From Pseudomonas fulva (lineage in GTDB: Bacteria; Pseudomonadota; Gammaproteobacteria; Pseudomonadales; Pseudomonadaceae), in assembly GCF_023517795.1 (NCBI RefSeq), contig NZ_CP082928.1, positions 1,054,001 through 1,118,000 of the forward strand: DNA of 64,000 nt, read 5' to 3'. The position numbers and the translations under genes were made by a program. The notes under the pieces are model-generated. The model made no database searches. It was not told where the DNA came from and was given only the letters and a program-made list of their open reading frames with translations. Positions 1 through 8,287 of the stretch are shown here, in pieces; position 1 is the first letter of the stretch, and each line of letters starts with the position of its first letter.

Positions 1-1
1 C

Positions 2-517
2 TGGGATCCGCTGATCCGGCTGTTCCATCTGTCGGTGGCCGGGGTCTTCGTCGCCAACTATTTGTTTACCGAGGAAGGTGACGACTGGCACACCTGGCTC
101 GGTTATTACGCCTGCGCCTGGCTGGCGGTGCGCCTGGTGTGGGGCTTCGTCGGCCCGCGCAGCGCGCGCTGGACGGATTTCTGGCCGACCCGCGCGCGCC
201 TGGCCAGTCACCTCGCTCAATTGCTGGAGGGCGAACCCCATCGCCGCCTCGGCCACTCGCCGCTTGGCGCCCTGGTGATGCTGCTGATGATGACCGCCAT
301 CGCCACCCTGGGCATCAGCGGCTTTCTGATGCAGGAGGTCGATGCCCTGTGGGGCGCCGACTGGCCGCTCACCCTGCACACCTGGGCGGCCAACGGCCTG
401 GCGACGCTGGTGGTCATCCACATGGCCGCGGCCGTGATCGAAAGCCTGCACCTGGGCGAGAACCTGCCGTTGTCGATGATCACCGGTAAACGCCGCGCCC
501 CTTCCGACCATCGCTGA
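2..517 (+). CDS. Cytochrome b561-family membrane protein, 5' end cut by the window edge
   Basis: The frame is open from base 2 with no stop. It reads WDPLIRLFHLSVAGVF, the usual beginning of the first helix of bacterial b561-type cytochromes, whose His (here in RLFH) is a haem ligand. A GTG at base 35 is available but would remove that helix, so I treat the gene as truncated by the window. Four hydrophobic segments follow, with further candidate haem histidines in LTLHTWAANG and VIHMAAAV. Such proteins are inner-membrane dihaem b-type cytochromes that pass electrons to soluble partners. The protein ends in a basic tail (GKRRAPSDHR). The next gene starts 10 bases downstream on the same strand, so cotranscription is likely. 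The family call is firm; the electron partner is unknown. Confidence 0.82.
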   Translation, partial: WDPLIRLFHLSVAGVFVANYLFTEEGDDWHTWLGYYACAWLAVRLVWGFVGPRSARWTDFWPTRARLASHLAQLLEGEPHRRLGHSPLGALVMLLMMTAIATLGISGFLMQEVDALWGADWPLTLHTWAANGLATLVVIHMAAAVIESLHLGENLPLSMITGKRRAPSDHR

Positions 518-527
518 GACTCGACCC

Positions 528-2198
528 ATGCTGACCCTGCTTGCGCCTCGCCGTGCCAGCGCCCCGCGTGCCTGGCTGTCGCTGCTTGCCCTGGCCACCC
601 TGAGCTGCGGGCTGTTACTGGCCGATGATTTTCTGCAGCAACTGTTCACACCGAACAACCATGCCGAGCTGGAAGTGGGTTACGTGGTCGTGCTGTGGCT
701 GTTCAGCCTGGGGCTGTGGCTGTGCAACCTGCGCCCGCTGAGCATGGGCATCCTGGCGCTGTTCGCGGTGATGCAACTGATGCAGCTGGCCAATATCAGC
801 TTCTTTGGCGAACCGCTGACCGCCATCGACATCCAGTCGCTGCTCAACGACCCCGGCGAGGTGCGCGAGACCGCTGCGCACAGCTTCGCCGAGCACTGGC
901 CGGTGCTGCTCTGCGTGGGCATCCCCTACGGCCTGCTGCTGGCCCTGCACGGGTGCCTGCCCGGCCGGGTCAACCTGCCGCAGAGCCGCTGGGCACTGGT
1001 GCTGATCGCCGTGGTGCTGCTCTCCAAACCCTACCGCGCCAGCTACCGCAACCTCGACTCGTTCGCCGCCAGCCCCAGCCGCAGCGCCCTGCACAACAAC
1101 CTCAACGTGTTCTCCGCCTGGGCGGTGCACCTGGCCTTCAAGCCGGAAGTCGAGCTGCCGCCCACCCCCTTCGCGCCCTATGCGCTGAGCCCGAGCATGA
1201 GCCAGGCCAAGCATGTCTGGCTGGTGGTCGCCGACTCGCTGCGCAGCGATCGCCTTGGCGTGTTCGGCTACGGTCGTGATACCACGCCGAAACTGGCCGC
1301 CTACCTGCGCGACCATCCCAGCGCCTTTGTGCGCCCCGGCATCGCCGCCGGGGTGGCCACCGACGTCAGCCTGCCCTACCTGATCAACCCGATTCGCGAG
1401 CCCGGCAAGGATGCGCTGCTGCGCACCGGCGAAATCAACCTGTTCCGCTTCGCCAGGCAGGCGGGCTTTCGCACCCACTGGATCTCCTCCCAGGAATCCA
1501 AGCTGCTGGCCAACCTCGGCAGCCGTTACCTGGACGTGTCGATCACCCGCGAAGACCACCCGGTGCGTTTCCTCAAACAGCAGGATCGCGCCCTGCTCGA
1601 CGTACTCGACGGGCAGCGCTGGGCCGAACGCAACTTCGTGGTGCTCAACCTGCGCACCGCGCACCTGCCCTATGCGCAGAACTACCGCCACGAAAAAAAC
1701 CCGGCACCCTGGGTGGACCAGGGCCCGGAGGGCCAGAGCAACGCCTACGACAACTCGGTGCATTACCTGGACGGCCTGCTGGCCGAGGTGATCGCCGACT
1801 TCGACCGCCTGGAGGGCGAGCGCTACCTGATCATCACCGGCGACCACGGCCAGCGCCTCGGTGAGGGCGGCCACTGGGGCCACAACGACCTGGTGCCGGA
1901 AGTCAGCGACGTGCCGGTGATCGTCATCGGCCGCGAGGCCAAGGGCGAGACCATGGCGACGCTTTCAGCCGAGCGCTGGATCAGCCATTACGAAGCCGGC
2001 AAATGGCTGGCCGCGCGCCTCGGCACGCGCATTCACAATCCCAACCTGCGCGCCAACGAACACTTCGTACACGGCAAGCTGCTGTTCACCGACAACTTTA
2101 TCCAGCGCGTCTGCGAAACACCCAATGGTCTGGTTCACCAGCCGCCACAGCTGCTGAGCATGCTGCTCAAGGAGCCCGAGGCGCGCTGCGAGGGTTGA
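528..2198 (+). CDS. Membrane phosphoethanolamine-transferase-like protein (sulfatase fold)
   Basis: This 556-residue protein has about five N-terminal membrane segments (roughly residues 12-175) and a periplasmic alkaline-phosphatase/sulfatase-type domain (about 228-545). Visible signatures are VVADSLRSDR with a metal-ligand Asp near 236, a candidate nucleophile Thr at 278 in GVATDVSLPYL, and the C-terminal metal motif ITGDHGQRLGEGGHWGHN. This layout is that of EptA/OpgE-type enzymes, which move phosphoethanolamine or a similar head group from phospholipid to an outer-envelope acceptor. The classical EptA motif around the first Asp is diverged, so the acceptor (lipid A, glucan or other) cannot be named. 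The start ATG lies 10 bases after the cytochrome stop. It converges with the following MFS gene across only 25 bases. Confidence 0.8.
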   Translation: MLTLLAPRRASAPRAWLSLLALATLSCGLLLADDFLQQLFTPNNHAELEVGYVVVLWLFSLGLWLCNLRPLSMGILALFAVMQLMQLANISFFGEPLTAIDIQSLLNDPGEVRETAAHSFAEHWPVLLCVGIPYGLLLALHGCLPGRVNLPQSRWALVLIAVVLLSKPYRASYRNLDSFAASPSRSALHNNLNVFSAWAVHLAFKPEVELPPTPFAPYALSPSMSQAKHVWLVVADSLRSDRLGVFGYGRDTTPKLAAYLRDHPSAFVRPGIAAGVATDVSLPYLINPIREPGKDALLRTGEINLFRFARQAGFRTHWISSQESKLLANLGSRYLDVSITREDHPVRFLKQQDRALLDVLDGQRWAERNFVVLNLRTAHLPYAQNYRHEKNPAPWVDQGPEGQSNAYDNSVHYLDGLLAEVIADFDRLEGERYLIITGDHGQRLGEGGHWGHNDLVPEVSDVPVIVIGREAKGETMATLSAERWISHYEAGKWLAARLGTRIHNPNLRANEHFVHGKLLFTDNFIQRVCETPNGLVHQPPQLLSMLLKEPEARCEG

Positions 2199-2223
2199 AC
2201 CTGGGCGCGGGCGGCAAGGCGCC

Positions 2224-3459
2224 TCAGCCCACCCGGTGGGACACCACCGGTTTGCCCGGGACGCGCTCGCGGAAGGTCAGCAGAAAGGCCAGCAACACGC
2301 CGGCCGAGAACACCGCGGGGAACAGCCAGATGCTGCGCCAGTCGTGCAGCCCCTCGACGGCATAGTGATCGGACACCGCGCCGGCGACCCAGAAGCCGAT
2401 CAGCATGCCGACGCCATAGGTGGCCAGGGTAATCAGGCCCTGGGCCGAACTCTTGACGCTCTCGCCGGCCTTGCCATCGGTATAGATCTGCCCGGAAACG
2501 AAGAAGAAGTCGTAGCACACGCCGTGCAGCACGATGCCCATCACCAGGAATGCCACCAGCTCGCCGCTGTTGCCATAGGCGAACAGCAGGTAGCGCAGCG
2601 CCCAGGCCGCCATGCCAACCAGCAGGGTCGCCTTGATCCCGAAGCGCTTGATGAACAGGGGCAGCAGCAGCATGAACAGCACTTCGGAAACCTGGCCGAG
2701 GGTCATCATGCCGGTGGGGTTGGCGACGCCGACTTCGGTCAGGAACAGGTTGGCGTTCTGGTAGTAGAAGGCCAGCGGGATGCAGATCAGGATCGAGGCC
2801 AGAAAGAAGGTGGCGAAGCCGCGGTCCTTGAGCAGCTGCAGGGCATCCAGGCCGAGCAGGCGCTTGAGGCCGGTGTGCTGGCCGGGCACCGGCGGGGTGG
2901 CCGGCAGGCTGAAGCTGTACAGCCCGAGCAGCAGCGAAGCCCCGGCGCAGAGTAGGAAGGTGTTGCGCAGCGCGCCCTCGGCGATGGCCTGCTGGGCGTC
3001 CCAGGCGAACACGAAACTGATCACCAGGCCGGCGACGATCCAGCCCAGGGTGCCCCACACCCGCACCCGGGAAAACTGCGCCGCCGGGTCGCTCAACTGG
3101 CGGAACGCCACGGCGTTGACCAGCCCGAGGGTCGGCATGTACACCACCATGTAGCCGAGCACCAGCGGGTAGAAGGTGGCGAAGTCCTCGGCGCGGTAGA
3201 GCTGGTACAACAGCACCGCGCCACCCAGGTGGAGGATCGCCAGCAGGCGTTCGGCGTTGACGAAACGGTCGGCGATCAGGCCGACCACGAAGGGCGCCAG
3301 GATCGCCCCCCACGACTGGGTCGCGTAGGCCATGCCGATCTGCCCGCCGCTGGCCTCCAGGGTACGGCCGAGAAAGGTGCCGAGCGTGACGAACCAGCCG
3401 CCCCAGATGAAGAACTGGAGAAACATCATCACGCCCAGCCTGACAGTCAAAGTGCTCAT
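2224..3459 (-). CDS. MFS transporter, nucleoside:H+ symporter (NupG/XapB-like) family
   Basis: 411 residues with twelve predicted membrane helices. The N-terminus (FLQFFIWGGWFVTLGTF) and the SRVRVWGTLGWIVAGL segment are typical of the nucleoside:proton symporter branch of the major facilitator superfamily. I chose the ATG at 3459, which has an AAGGAT ribosome site 7 bases upstream, over an upstream GTG that would add eight Asn/Lys-rich residues. It is the third gene of a minus-strand unit behind a Gfo/Idh/MocA oxidoreductase and a TIM-barrel isomerase, all probably under the divergent LacI regulator. Members of this branch found with such enzymes usually carry a sugar or glycoside rather than a nucleoside. 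The substrate here is an inference from context only. Confidence 0.82.
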   Translation of the reverse strand: MSTLTVRLGVMMFLQFFIWGGWFVTLGTFLGRTLEASGGQIGMAYATQSWGAILAPFVVGLIADRFVNAERLLAILHLGGAVLLYQLYRAEDFATFYPLVLGYMVVYMPTLGLVNAVAFRQLSDPAAQFSRVRVWGTLGWIVAGLVISFVFAWDAQQAIAEGALRNTFLLCAGASLLLGLYSFSLPATPPVPGQHTGLKRLLGLDALQLLKDRGFATFFLASILICIPLAFYYQNANLFLTEVGVANPTGMMTLGQVSEVLFMLLLPLFIKRFGIKATLLVGMAAWALRYLLFAYGNSGELVAFLVMGIVLHGVCYDFFFVSGQIYTDGKAGESVKSSAQGLITLATYGVGMLIGFWVAGAVSDHYAVEGLHDWRSIWLFPAVFSAGVLLAFLLTFRERVPGKPVVSHRVG

Positions 3460-3501
3460 GTGCTTATCCTTGTTGTTGTTCACGAGAGAGCATCAAGCGA
3501 T

Positions 3502-4569
3502 CTACTGCAAACCGAGCAGCCCCCGGTTGCGCGAGGAACTGCTGGCGACCCCGGCGAAATCGTCGAAGGCGCGCTCGGCGCGGGTGATCAGCTGGCGTTC
3601 GATGAACGCCGCGCCCTCCCTTGCGCCCTGGGCGGAATCCTTGAGGCAGCATTCCCATTCCAGCACCGCCCAGCCGGCGTAGCCGTACTGGGTGAGCTTG
3701 CTGAAGATCGCCTTGAAGTCGATCTGCCCATCGCCCAGCGACCGGAAGCGCCCCGGGCGGTCGACCCAGGCCTGATAACCGCCATACACCCCGGCGCGGG
3801 CATCGGGTCGGAACTCGGCGTCCTTGACGTGGAACATGCGAATGCGCGAGTGGTAGCGGTCGATGAAACCCAGGTAGTCCATCTGCTGCAGCAGCATGTG
3901 GCTGGGATCGTAGAGAATGTTGGCGCGCGGGTGATCGCCCACCGCCGCCAGGAAGCGTTCGAAGGTGACACCGTCGTGCAGGTCTTCGCCGGGGTGCAGC
4001 TCGTAGCAGAGGTCGACACCCGCCTCGTCGAAGGCCTCGAGGATCGGCAGCCAGCGCCGCGCCAGCTCGGCGAAGCCCTCCTCCACCAGGCCCGCCGGGC
4101 GCTGTGGCCAGGGGTAGAGATAGGGCCAGAGCAATGCACCGGAGAAGGTCGCGTGGGCAGTCAGGCCCAGGCGCCGGCTGGCCCGGGCGGCAAGCTTCAA
4201 CTGGTCGACGGCCCACTCGGTGCGTGCCTGGGGGTGGCCCCGCAGCTGCGCCGGGGCGAAGTCGTCGAACAGCTTGTCGAAGGCCGGGTGCACGGCCACC
4301 AATTGGCCTTGCAGGTGAGTGGACAGTTCGCTGATCTCCACCCCGGCGTCGGCGCAGATGCCCCTGAGCTCGTCGCAGTAGGTCTGGCTCTCGGCGGCGC
4401 GCTGCAGGTCGATGCACTGCGGCCCCAGGGTCGGCAGCTGGATGCCTCGGTAGCCGAGCGAGGCCGCCCAGCGAGCCTGGTTGGCCAGGGTGTCGAACGG
4501 CGCCTCGGCCGCCAGGAACTGGGCGAGAAAAATACCCGGGCCGCGGATGCCCGCTGTCTTGGCTGTCAT
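3502..4569 (-). CDS. Sugar phosphate isomerase/epimerase family TIM-barrel protein
   Basis: 355 residues of the AP-endonuclease-2/xylose-isomerase-like TIM-barrel family (COG1082; relatives IolE, IolI, 3-keto-sugar hydratases and isomerases). Metal-site motifs are visible: CYELHPGEDLHD, ILYDPSHMLLQQMDY, MFHVKDAEF and AVLEWECCLKD. The start ATG at 4569 overlaps the stop of the upstream oxidoreductase gene (ATGA), which shows translational coupling; a longer frame to 4605 would run into that gene. Together with a Gfo/Idh/MocA dehydrogenase this suggests oxidation of a sugar or polyol followed by isomerisation, dehydration or cleavage of the keto product. The exact reaction cannot be read from the sequence. 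Confidence 0.85.
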   Translation of the reverse strand: MTAKTAGIRGPGIFLAQFLAAEAPFDTLANQARWAASLGYRGIQLPTLGPQCIDLQRAAESQTYCDELRGICADAGVEISELSTHLQGQLVAVHPAFDKLFDDFAPAQLRGHPQARTEWAVDQLKLAARASRRLGLTAHATFSGALLWPYLYPWPQRPAGLVEEGFAELARRWLPILEAFDEAGVDLCYELHPGEDLHDGVTFERFLAAVGDHPRANILYDPSHMLLQQMDYLGFIDRYHSRIRMFHVKDAEFRPDARAGVYGGYQAWVDRPGRFRSLGDGQIDFKAIFSKLTQYGYAGWAVLEWECCLKDSAQGAREGAAFIERQLITRAERAFDDFAGVASSSSRNRGLLGLQ

Positions 4570-5732
4570 GCGTACACTCCCATGGGCGGCGCCAGCGGCG
4601 TCCATTTCGCCTCGCTGGCGTGGCTGGCCAGCACCGTTTCGATAAAGGCCATGCCCCGTGCGCCGGTCTCGATACCGGGCAAGGCGGCAGCGGCGCTGCG
4701 CGAGCCGCCAATCGCCTGGGCGAAGTCGGCATACAGATTGGCCATGGCTTCCAGATAGCCCTCGGGGTGCCCCGCCGGCAGGCGCATGCGCTGCAGCGCT
4801 TCGTCACACAACCAGCCATGGTTGGCCCCGGCGCGCAGCACGCGCATGGGTTGATCGAGGGGGCGATGGATCAGGCTGTTGGGTTCTTCCTGGCGCCACT
4901 CCAGGCCGCCCTTGTCGCCGTAAAGACGAATCTTCAGGGCGTTCTCCTCGCCGGCGCACACCTGGCTGGCGAGCAGCACGCCGCTGGCGCCCTGCTCGGT
5001 GGTGAACAACAGGGCGCAGTCGTCATCCAGCGCGCGGCCGGGCAAATGGGTGGCGAGGTGCGCACAGAGACGGGCGATGCGCTGGCCACTGACGAACTCG
5101 GCCAGGCTGAAGGCGTGGGTGCCGATATCGCCGATGCAACCGCCCTGCCCGGCCAACTGCGGGTCGCCGCGCCAGGTCGCCTGCTTGTTGCCCTGAGCGG
5201 CGAGGTCGTCGCTGAGCCAACCCTGGGGATATTCGACATGGAGCTTGCGCAGTCGACCGATTTCGCCGGCCTGCACCATGTGCCGCGCCTGCCAGATCAT
5301 CGGGTAGCCCTGGTAGGTATGGGCCAGGCCATACAGGGCCTCGCCCTGTACCAGCAGGTGGGCCAGGTCGGCGGTTTCGGCACTGCTCAGCGCGGCCGGC
5401 TTTTCGCAGAACACATGGATACCGGCGCGAATGGCTGCGCTGGTGATGGGGGCATGCAGATGATTGGGGGTGACGATGGCCAGCAGGTTGATCCGCTCGC
5501 CAGGATCGAGCCGTGCTTCACCATCGAGCAGCGCCTGCCAGCTGGCGTATACACGCCCGGTGGGCAGGCCGCATTCACGCCCCGTTGCGGCATTGGCGGC
5601 GGGGTCGCGACTGAACGCCCCCGCCACCAGGTCGATCCCGCCTGCCAGCGCGGCCGCCTGGCGATGCACCTTGCCGATAAAGGCGCCAGCGCCGCCGCCG
5701 ACCATGCCCAGCCTGACCCGTGAAGCCGTCAT
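4566..5732 (-). CDS. Gfo/Idh/MocA family NAD(P)-dependent oxidoreductase
   Basis: 388 residues. An N-terminal Rossmann fold begins with GMVGGGAGAFIGKVHR. It is followed by VTPNHLHAP, the EKP motif in FCEKPAALS, and the catalytic-region motif GDIGTHAF, all hallmarks of the Gfo/Idh/MocA superfamily, which oxidises sugars, inositols or their glycosides with NAD(P). The open frame extends much further upstream (to 6521), but that part lies antisense to the LacI gene. The ATG at 5732 has GGAG 8 bases upstream and the nucleotide-binding motif begins just after it. It is the first gene of the unit, directly downstream of a perfect LacI-type operator. The substrate is unknown; 3-keto-sugar or inositol chemistry is plausible. 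Confidence 0.88.
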   Translation of the reverse strand: MTASRVRLGMVGGGAGAFIGKVHRQAAALAGGIDLVAGAFSRDPAANAATGRECGLPTGRVYASWQALLDGEARLDPGERINLLAIVTPNHLHAPITSAAIRAGIHVFCEKPAALSSAETADLAHLLVQGEALYGLAHTYQGYPMIWQARHMVQAGEIGRLRKLHVEYPQGWLSDDLAAQGNKQATWRGDPQLAGQGGCIGDIGTHAFSLAEFVSGQRIARLCAHLATHLPGRALDDDCALLFTTEQGASGVLLASQVCAGEENALKIRLYGDKGGLEWRQEEPNSLIHRPLDQPMRVLRAGANHGWLCDEALQRMRLPAGHPEGYLEAMANLYADFAQAIGGSRSAAAALPGIETGARGMAFIETVLASHASEAKWTPLAPPMGVYA

Positions 5733-5764
5733 CCCGTCACTCCGATTCAGCTGTTCTTGTTTGA

Positions 5765-5780
5765 TGTAACCGGTTACATA
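5765..5780. promoter_or_regulatory. LacI-family operator, perfect 16-bp palindrome
   Basis: ATGTAACCGGTTACAT is a perfect palindrome with the central CG pair typical of LacI/GalR-family operators. It lies 33 bases upstream of the oxidoreductase start and 112 bases before the lacI-like gene, so it should control the minus-strand sugar unit. AT-rich sequence just beside it (5781-5794) may hold the minus-strand -10 region. It is the only such site I noticed in this intergenic region. Confidence 0.8.
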
Positions 5781-5891
5781 GCAAGATATATAGCCATCGC
5801 GACAGCGCAGGTCAAGCGCCCCATGACCGCCGGCTTGGGGTAACCTAGCCGCCTGAAAAGGGCGCAGAGCCGGCCAGTACGCAGAGGGTGC

Positions 5892-6878
5892 ATGACGAAC
5901 ATTCGCAAGGTAGCCGCACTGGCTGGCGTATCGGTCGCCACGGTTTCGCGCACGCTCAAGCGCCCGCAGCAGGTGTCGCCCGATACCCGCCAGAAGGTGC
6001 TCGAAGCCGTCGACCAGGCGGGCTACACGCCCAACCTGATGGCCATCCAGTTTCGCTCCCAGCGCACCCATAACCTGGTGGTGCTGGTGCCCGATATCGC
6101 CAATACCTTCTTCGCCCGGGTCATTCGCGGCATCCAGGAGGCGGCCAGTGCGGTCGACTACCGGGTGCTGCTGTGCAACACCCTGGGCAACCCCGAGACC
6201 GAGCGGCAGTTTGCCGGGCTGGTGGATGCCCGCCAGGCCGATGGCGTCATCCAGCTGCGCGCCTACGACCCCTTCGCCCGCCAGGATCACCCGCCGCTGG
6301 TGAACATCTGCGAGATCGTCGACGACGCGCCGTGGCCGACCGTCAGCCTCGACAACCGCGGCGCGGCGCAGGCCATGACCGAGCACCTGCTGGCCCTGGG
6401 GCATCGGCGGATCGGGCTGATCAAGGGCCCGGCGGACAGCCCGCTGACCCGCGAGCGCTTCGCCGGCTACCGGCAGGCCCTCGAAGCCGCGGGCATCGCA
6501 GTCGACCCCGCCCTGCTGCAATACGGCAATTACGACTGCCCGTCAGGCCATGCCGCAGCGGCTCGCTTGCTGCAAACCGAACCACGGCCGACGGCGATCT
6601 TCTGCGAGAACGATGAAATGGCCATGGGCGCCATCCAGTGCATCCGCCAGGCCGGATTGCGGATTCCCGAGGACATCGCGGTGGCCGGTTTCGACGATAT
6701 CTCCTTCGCCGCCTTCTGCAACCCGCCGCTGACCACCATCGCCCAGCCGGCCGAAGCCTTCGGCCAGCACGCGGTGGCCATGCTGCTGGCGCAGCTGGAC
6801 GGCAAGGCGATCGGCGAGCGCCACCAGGTGCTGCCGTTCCAGCTGGTGGTGCGCGCGAGTACCGCCGCCTCGGCCTGA
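5892..6878 (+). CDS. LacI/GalR-family transcriptional regulator
   Basis: 328 residues. The N-terminal helix-turn-helix IRKVAALAGVSVATVSRTL (residues 4-22) and hinge region are followed by a periplasmic-binding-protein-like effector domain (about 62-325) with VPDIANTFFARVIRGIQ, the dimer-face motif HRRIGLIKGP, and the C-terminal VAGFDDISFAAFCNPPLTTI. These proteins repress nearby sugar genes until a sugar or sugar phosphate binds. It is divergent from the oxidoreductase/isomerase/MFS unit, with a perfect LacI-type operator between them, so it is the obvious local repressor. The effector cannot be read from the sequence. Its 3' end faces the metallophosphoesterase gene across 8 bases. Confidence 0.92.
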   Translation: MTNIRKVAALAGVSVATVSRTLKRPQQVSPDTRQKVLEAVDQAGYTPNLMAIQFRSQRTHNLVVLVPDIANTFFARVIRGIQEAASAVDYRVLLCNTLGNPETERQFAGLVDARQADGVIQLRAYDPFARQDHPPLVNICEIVDDAPWPTVSLDNRGAAQAMTEHLLALGHRRIGLIKGPADSPLTRERFAGYRQALEAAGIAVDPALLQYGNYDCPSGHAAAARLLQTEPRPTAIFCENDEMAMGAIQCIRQAGLRIPEDIAVAGFDDISFAAFCNPPLTTIAQPAEAFGQHAVAMLLAQLDGKAIGERHQVLPFQLVVRASTAASA

Positions 6879-6886
6879 CCCCAGCC

Positions 6887-7999
6887 CTAGCCCTTGGCCG
6901 AGCGCAGGGTGATGCGGGTGATCTCCGAGGGCTTGCCCAGGCGCAGGGGGAAACCGTTCCACAGGCCGGTGCCGTTGCTCACGTACAGGCGCATGTCGCC
7001 CACCGCGTACTCGCCGGACACGTAGCCCTCGTTGAAGGCCTGGGTGACCCAGTGCATGCCCAGCACCTGGCCACCATGGGTATGCCCGGACAGCTGCAGG
7101 TCGACGCCGGCCAGGGCGTTGCCCGCGGCGGCCAGGGGCCGGTGGCTGAGCAGGATCACCGCGGCATCTTCCGGCACGCCAGCCAGGGCCGCCTCGATAT
7201 CCGGCAGCGGCTGGCCGAAGCGCGCAGCGGCAGGATCGGTGATGCCGGCCAGCACCAGGCGGGCGCCGGCATCCTCGATGGTCACATGCCTGTTGAGCAG
7301 CATCGGCAGGCCCAGCTGGGCAAAGTGATCCAGCCACTGCTGGTACTCGGCGTAGTACTCGTGGTTGCCGGCAATCGCGTACACGCCCAGGCGAGCACGC
7401 AGATCGCGCAGGGGCTCCACGTCGGCAGTGCGCGCGGCCACCGTGCCGTCGACCAGATCACCGGTGATGACCAGCAGGTCCGGCTGCAGGGCGTTGCTCC
7501 TGGCCACCACCGCTTGCAGCCACGGGCGCTGCAGCAGGCGGCTGGCGTGCAGGTCGGTGAGCTGCACCAGTTGCAGGCCATCCAGCTCGGCAGGCAGCTG
7601 GGCCAGGGTGATTTCCACCTCGCGCACATCGGGCACCCGTACCGCCTGCCAGATACCCAGCGCCGACAGCAGGATCGCCCCGACACCGACACCAGCCCGC
7701 AACCGCGGCGCACGAAGAGCCGCCCGCAAGCGCGGCAGCAGCGCGGCGATATCCAGCACCAGCAGCAGCATGGCGCTGATGATCAACGCCCCGAAGGCGC
7801 AGCCCAGCGCCATCAGCAGCGTGCCCGGAATCTCCGGCGAGGCCATGCTGCCAAAGAACTGCCGGGTCACCAGATGATGCTCGGCGACCGCCAGGATCAA
7901 CACCCCGAGCAGCGCCTTGATCGCCCGCGGCCAGCGCTGCAGCCACACCATTCGCCAGAACACATACAGGGCCAGAACGCCCGTGATCAGATGAAACAC
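6887..7999 (-). CDS. Membrane-anchored metallophosphoesterase (YaeI-like)
   Basis: 370 residues if translated from the GTG at 7999 (VFHLITGVLALYVFWR), which has an AAGGGG ribosome site. The frame extends to 8059, but the extra 20 residues are not hydrophobic and lack a good ribosome site. Four hydrophobic segments (about 3-20, 27-45, 60-85, 102-118) precede a calcineurin-type catalytic domain with the full dimetal set: LTDLHAS (D149, H151), GDLVDG (180-185), GNHEYY (211-216), LSHRP (H286) and SGHTHGG (H306, H308). Relatives include YaeI of E. coli, and lipid-linked phosphoesters are possible substrates. The gene stands alone on its strand between the convergent LacI gene and a small-RNA-like region. 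Confidence 0.85.
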   Translation of the reverse strand: MFHLITGVLALYVFWRMVWLQRWPRAIKALLGVLILAVAEHHLVTRQFFGSMASPEIPGTLLMALGCAFGALIISAMLLLVLDIAALLPRLRAALRAPRLRAGVGVGAILLSALGIWQAVRVPDVREVEITLAQLPAELDGLQLVQLTDLHASRLLQRPWLQAVVARSNALQPDLLVITGDLVDGTVAARTADVEPLRDLRARLGVYAIAGNHEYYAEYQQWLDHFAQLGLPMLLNRHVTIEDAGARLVLAGITDPAAARFGQPLPDIEAALAGVPEDAAVILLSHRPLAAAGNALAGVDLQLSGHTHGGQVLGMHWVTQAFNEGYVSGEYAVGDMRLYVSNGTGLWNGFPLRLGKPSEITRITLRSAKG

Positions 8000-8094
8000 C
8001 GTATCTCGCCCCTTCAGGTTGGATCGCAAGCCGCCCACTGTGACACCGCGGCCATCCACGGGTGCACTTCACATGCGTGACATTTTCGCCGGGC

Positions 8095-8122
8095 AAAAAA
8101 AACCGCCCCAGCTAGAGGCGGT
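8095..8122 (-). terminator. Rho-independent terminator (minus strand)
   Basis: On the minus strand ACCGCC and GGCGGT arms (8117-8122 and 8102-8107) close a 9-base loop and are followed by a run of eight T (8095-8102). It is about 165 bases downstream of the mobA-like stop, so it ends either a long 3' untranslated region or a separate small RNA. Confidence 0.85.
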
Positions 8123-8240
8123 AACCAAAGGATGATGAACCGGAGAGACCACCGGCGTTCTCTCGAACGCCCATGGTGTTGTGTTCATCGAGGTACAGGG
8201 TATCGGTAAAGCCCGCAAGCACCGCATCATTTGCGTCGAT
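8095..8240 (-). ncRNA. Candidate structured small RNA ending at the 8095-8122 terminator
   Basis: No gene fits between the metallophosphoesterase start and the mobA-like stop, yet the minus strand here is strongly structured. GATGAAC (8183-8189) can pair with GTTCATC (8134-8140). Inside it CACC (8175-8178) pairs with GGTG (8150-8153), and inside that GGCGTTC/GAACGCC (8154-8171) encloses a GAGA tetraloop of the GNRA type. A strong terminator follows. A further GGGCTGC/GCAGCCC inverted repeat (8253-8277) lies just upstream. The 5' end is a guess from this arrangement. It could instead be the 3' untranslated region of the mobA-like mRNA. No protein-coding signal is seen in it. Confidence 0.45.
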
Positions 8241-8287
8241 AGTGATAATCGAGGGCTGCCGTTTTTCGCTGCAGCCCGCTGTGCGCC

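Noticed and set aside
615..1883. A 422-codon minus-strand frame opposite the sulfatase-fold protein
   Set aside because: Mirror frame; the plus-strand protein has clear catalytic motifs and membrane helices.
5733..6521. N-terminal extension of the Gfo/Idh/MocA protein by 263 residues
   Set aside because: The extension crosses the operator and lies antisense to the LacI gene; the Rossmann motif starts right after the ATG at 5732.
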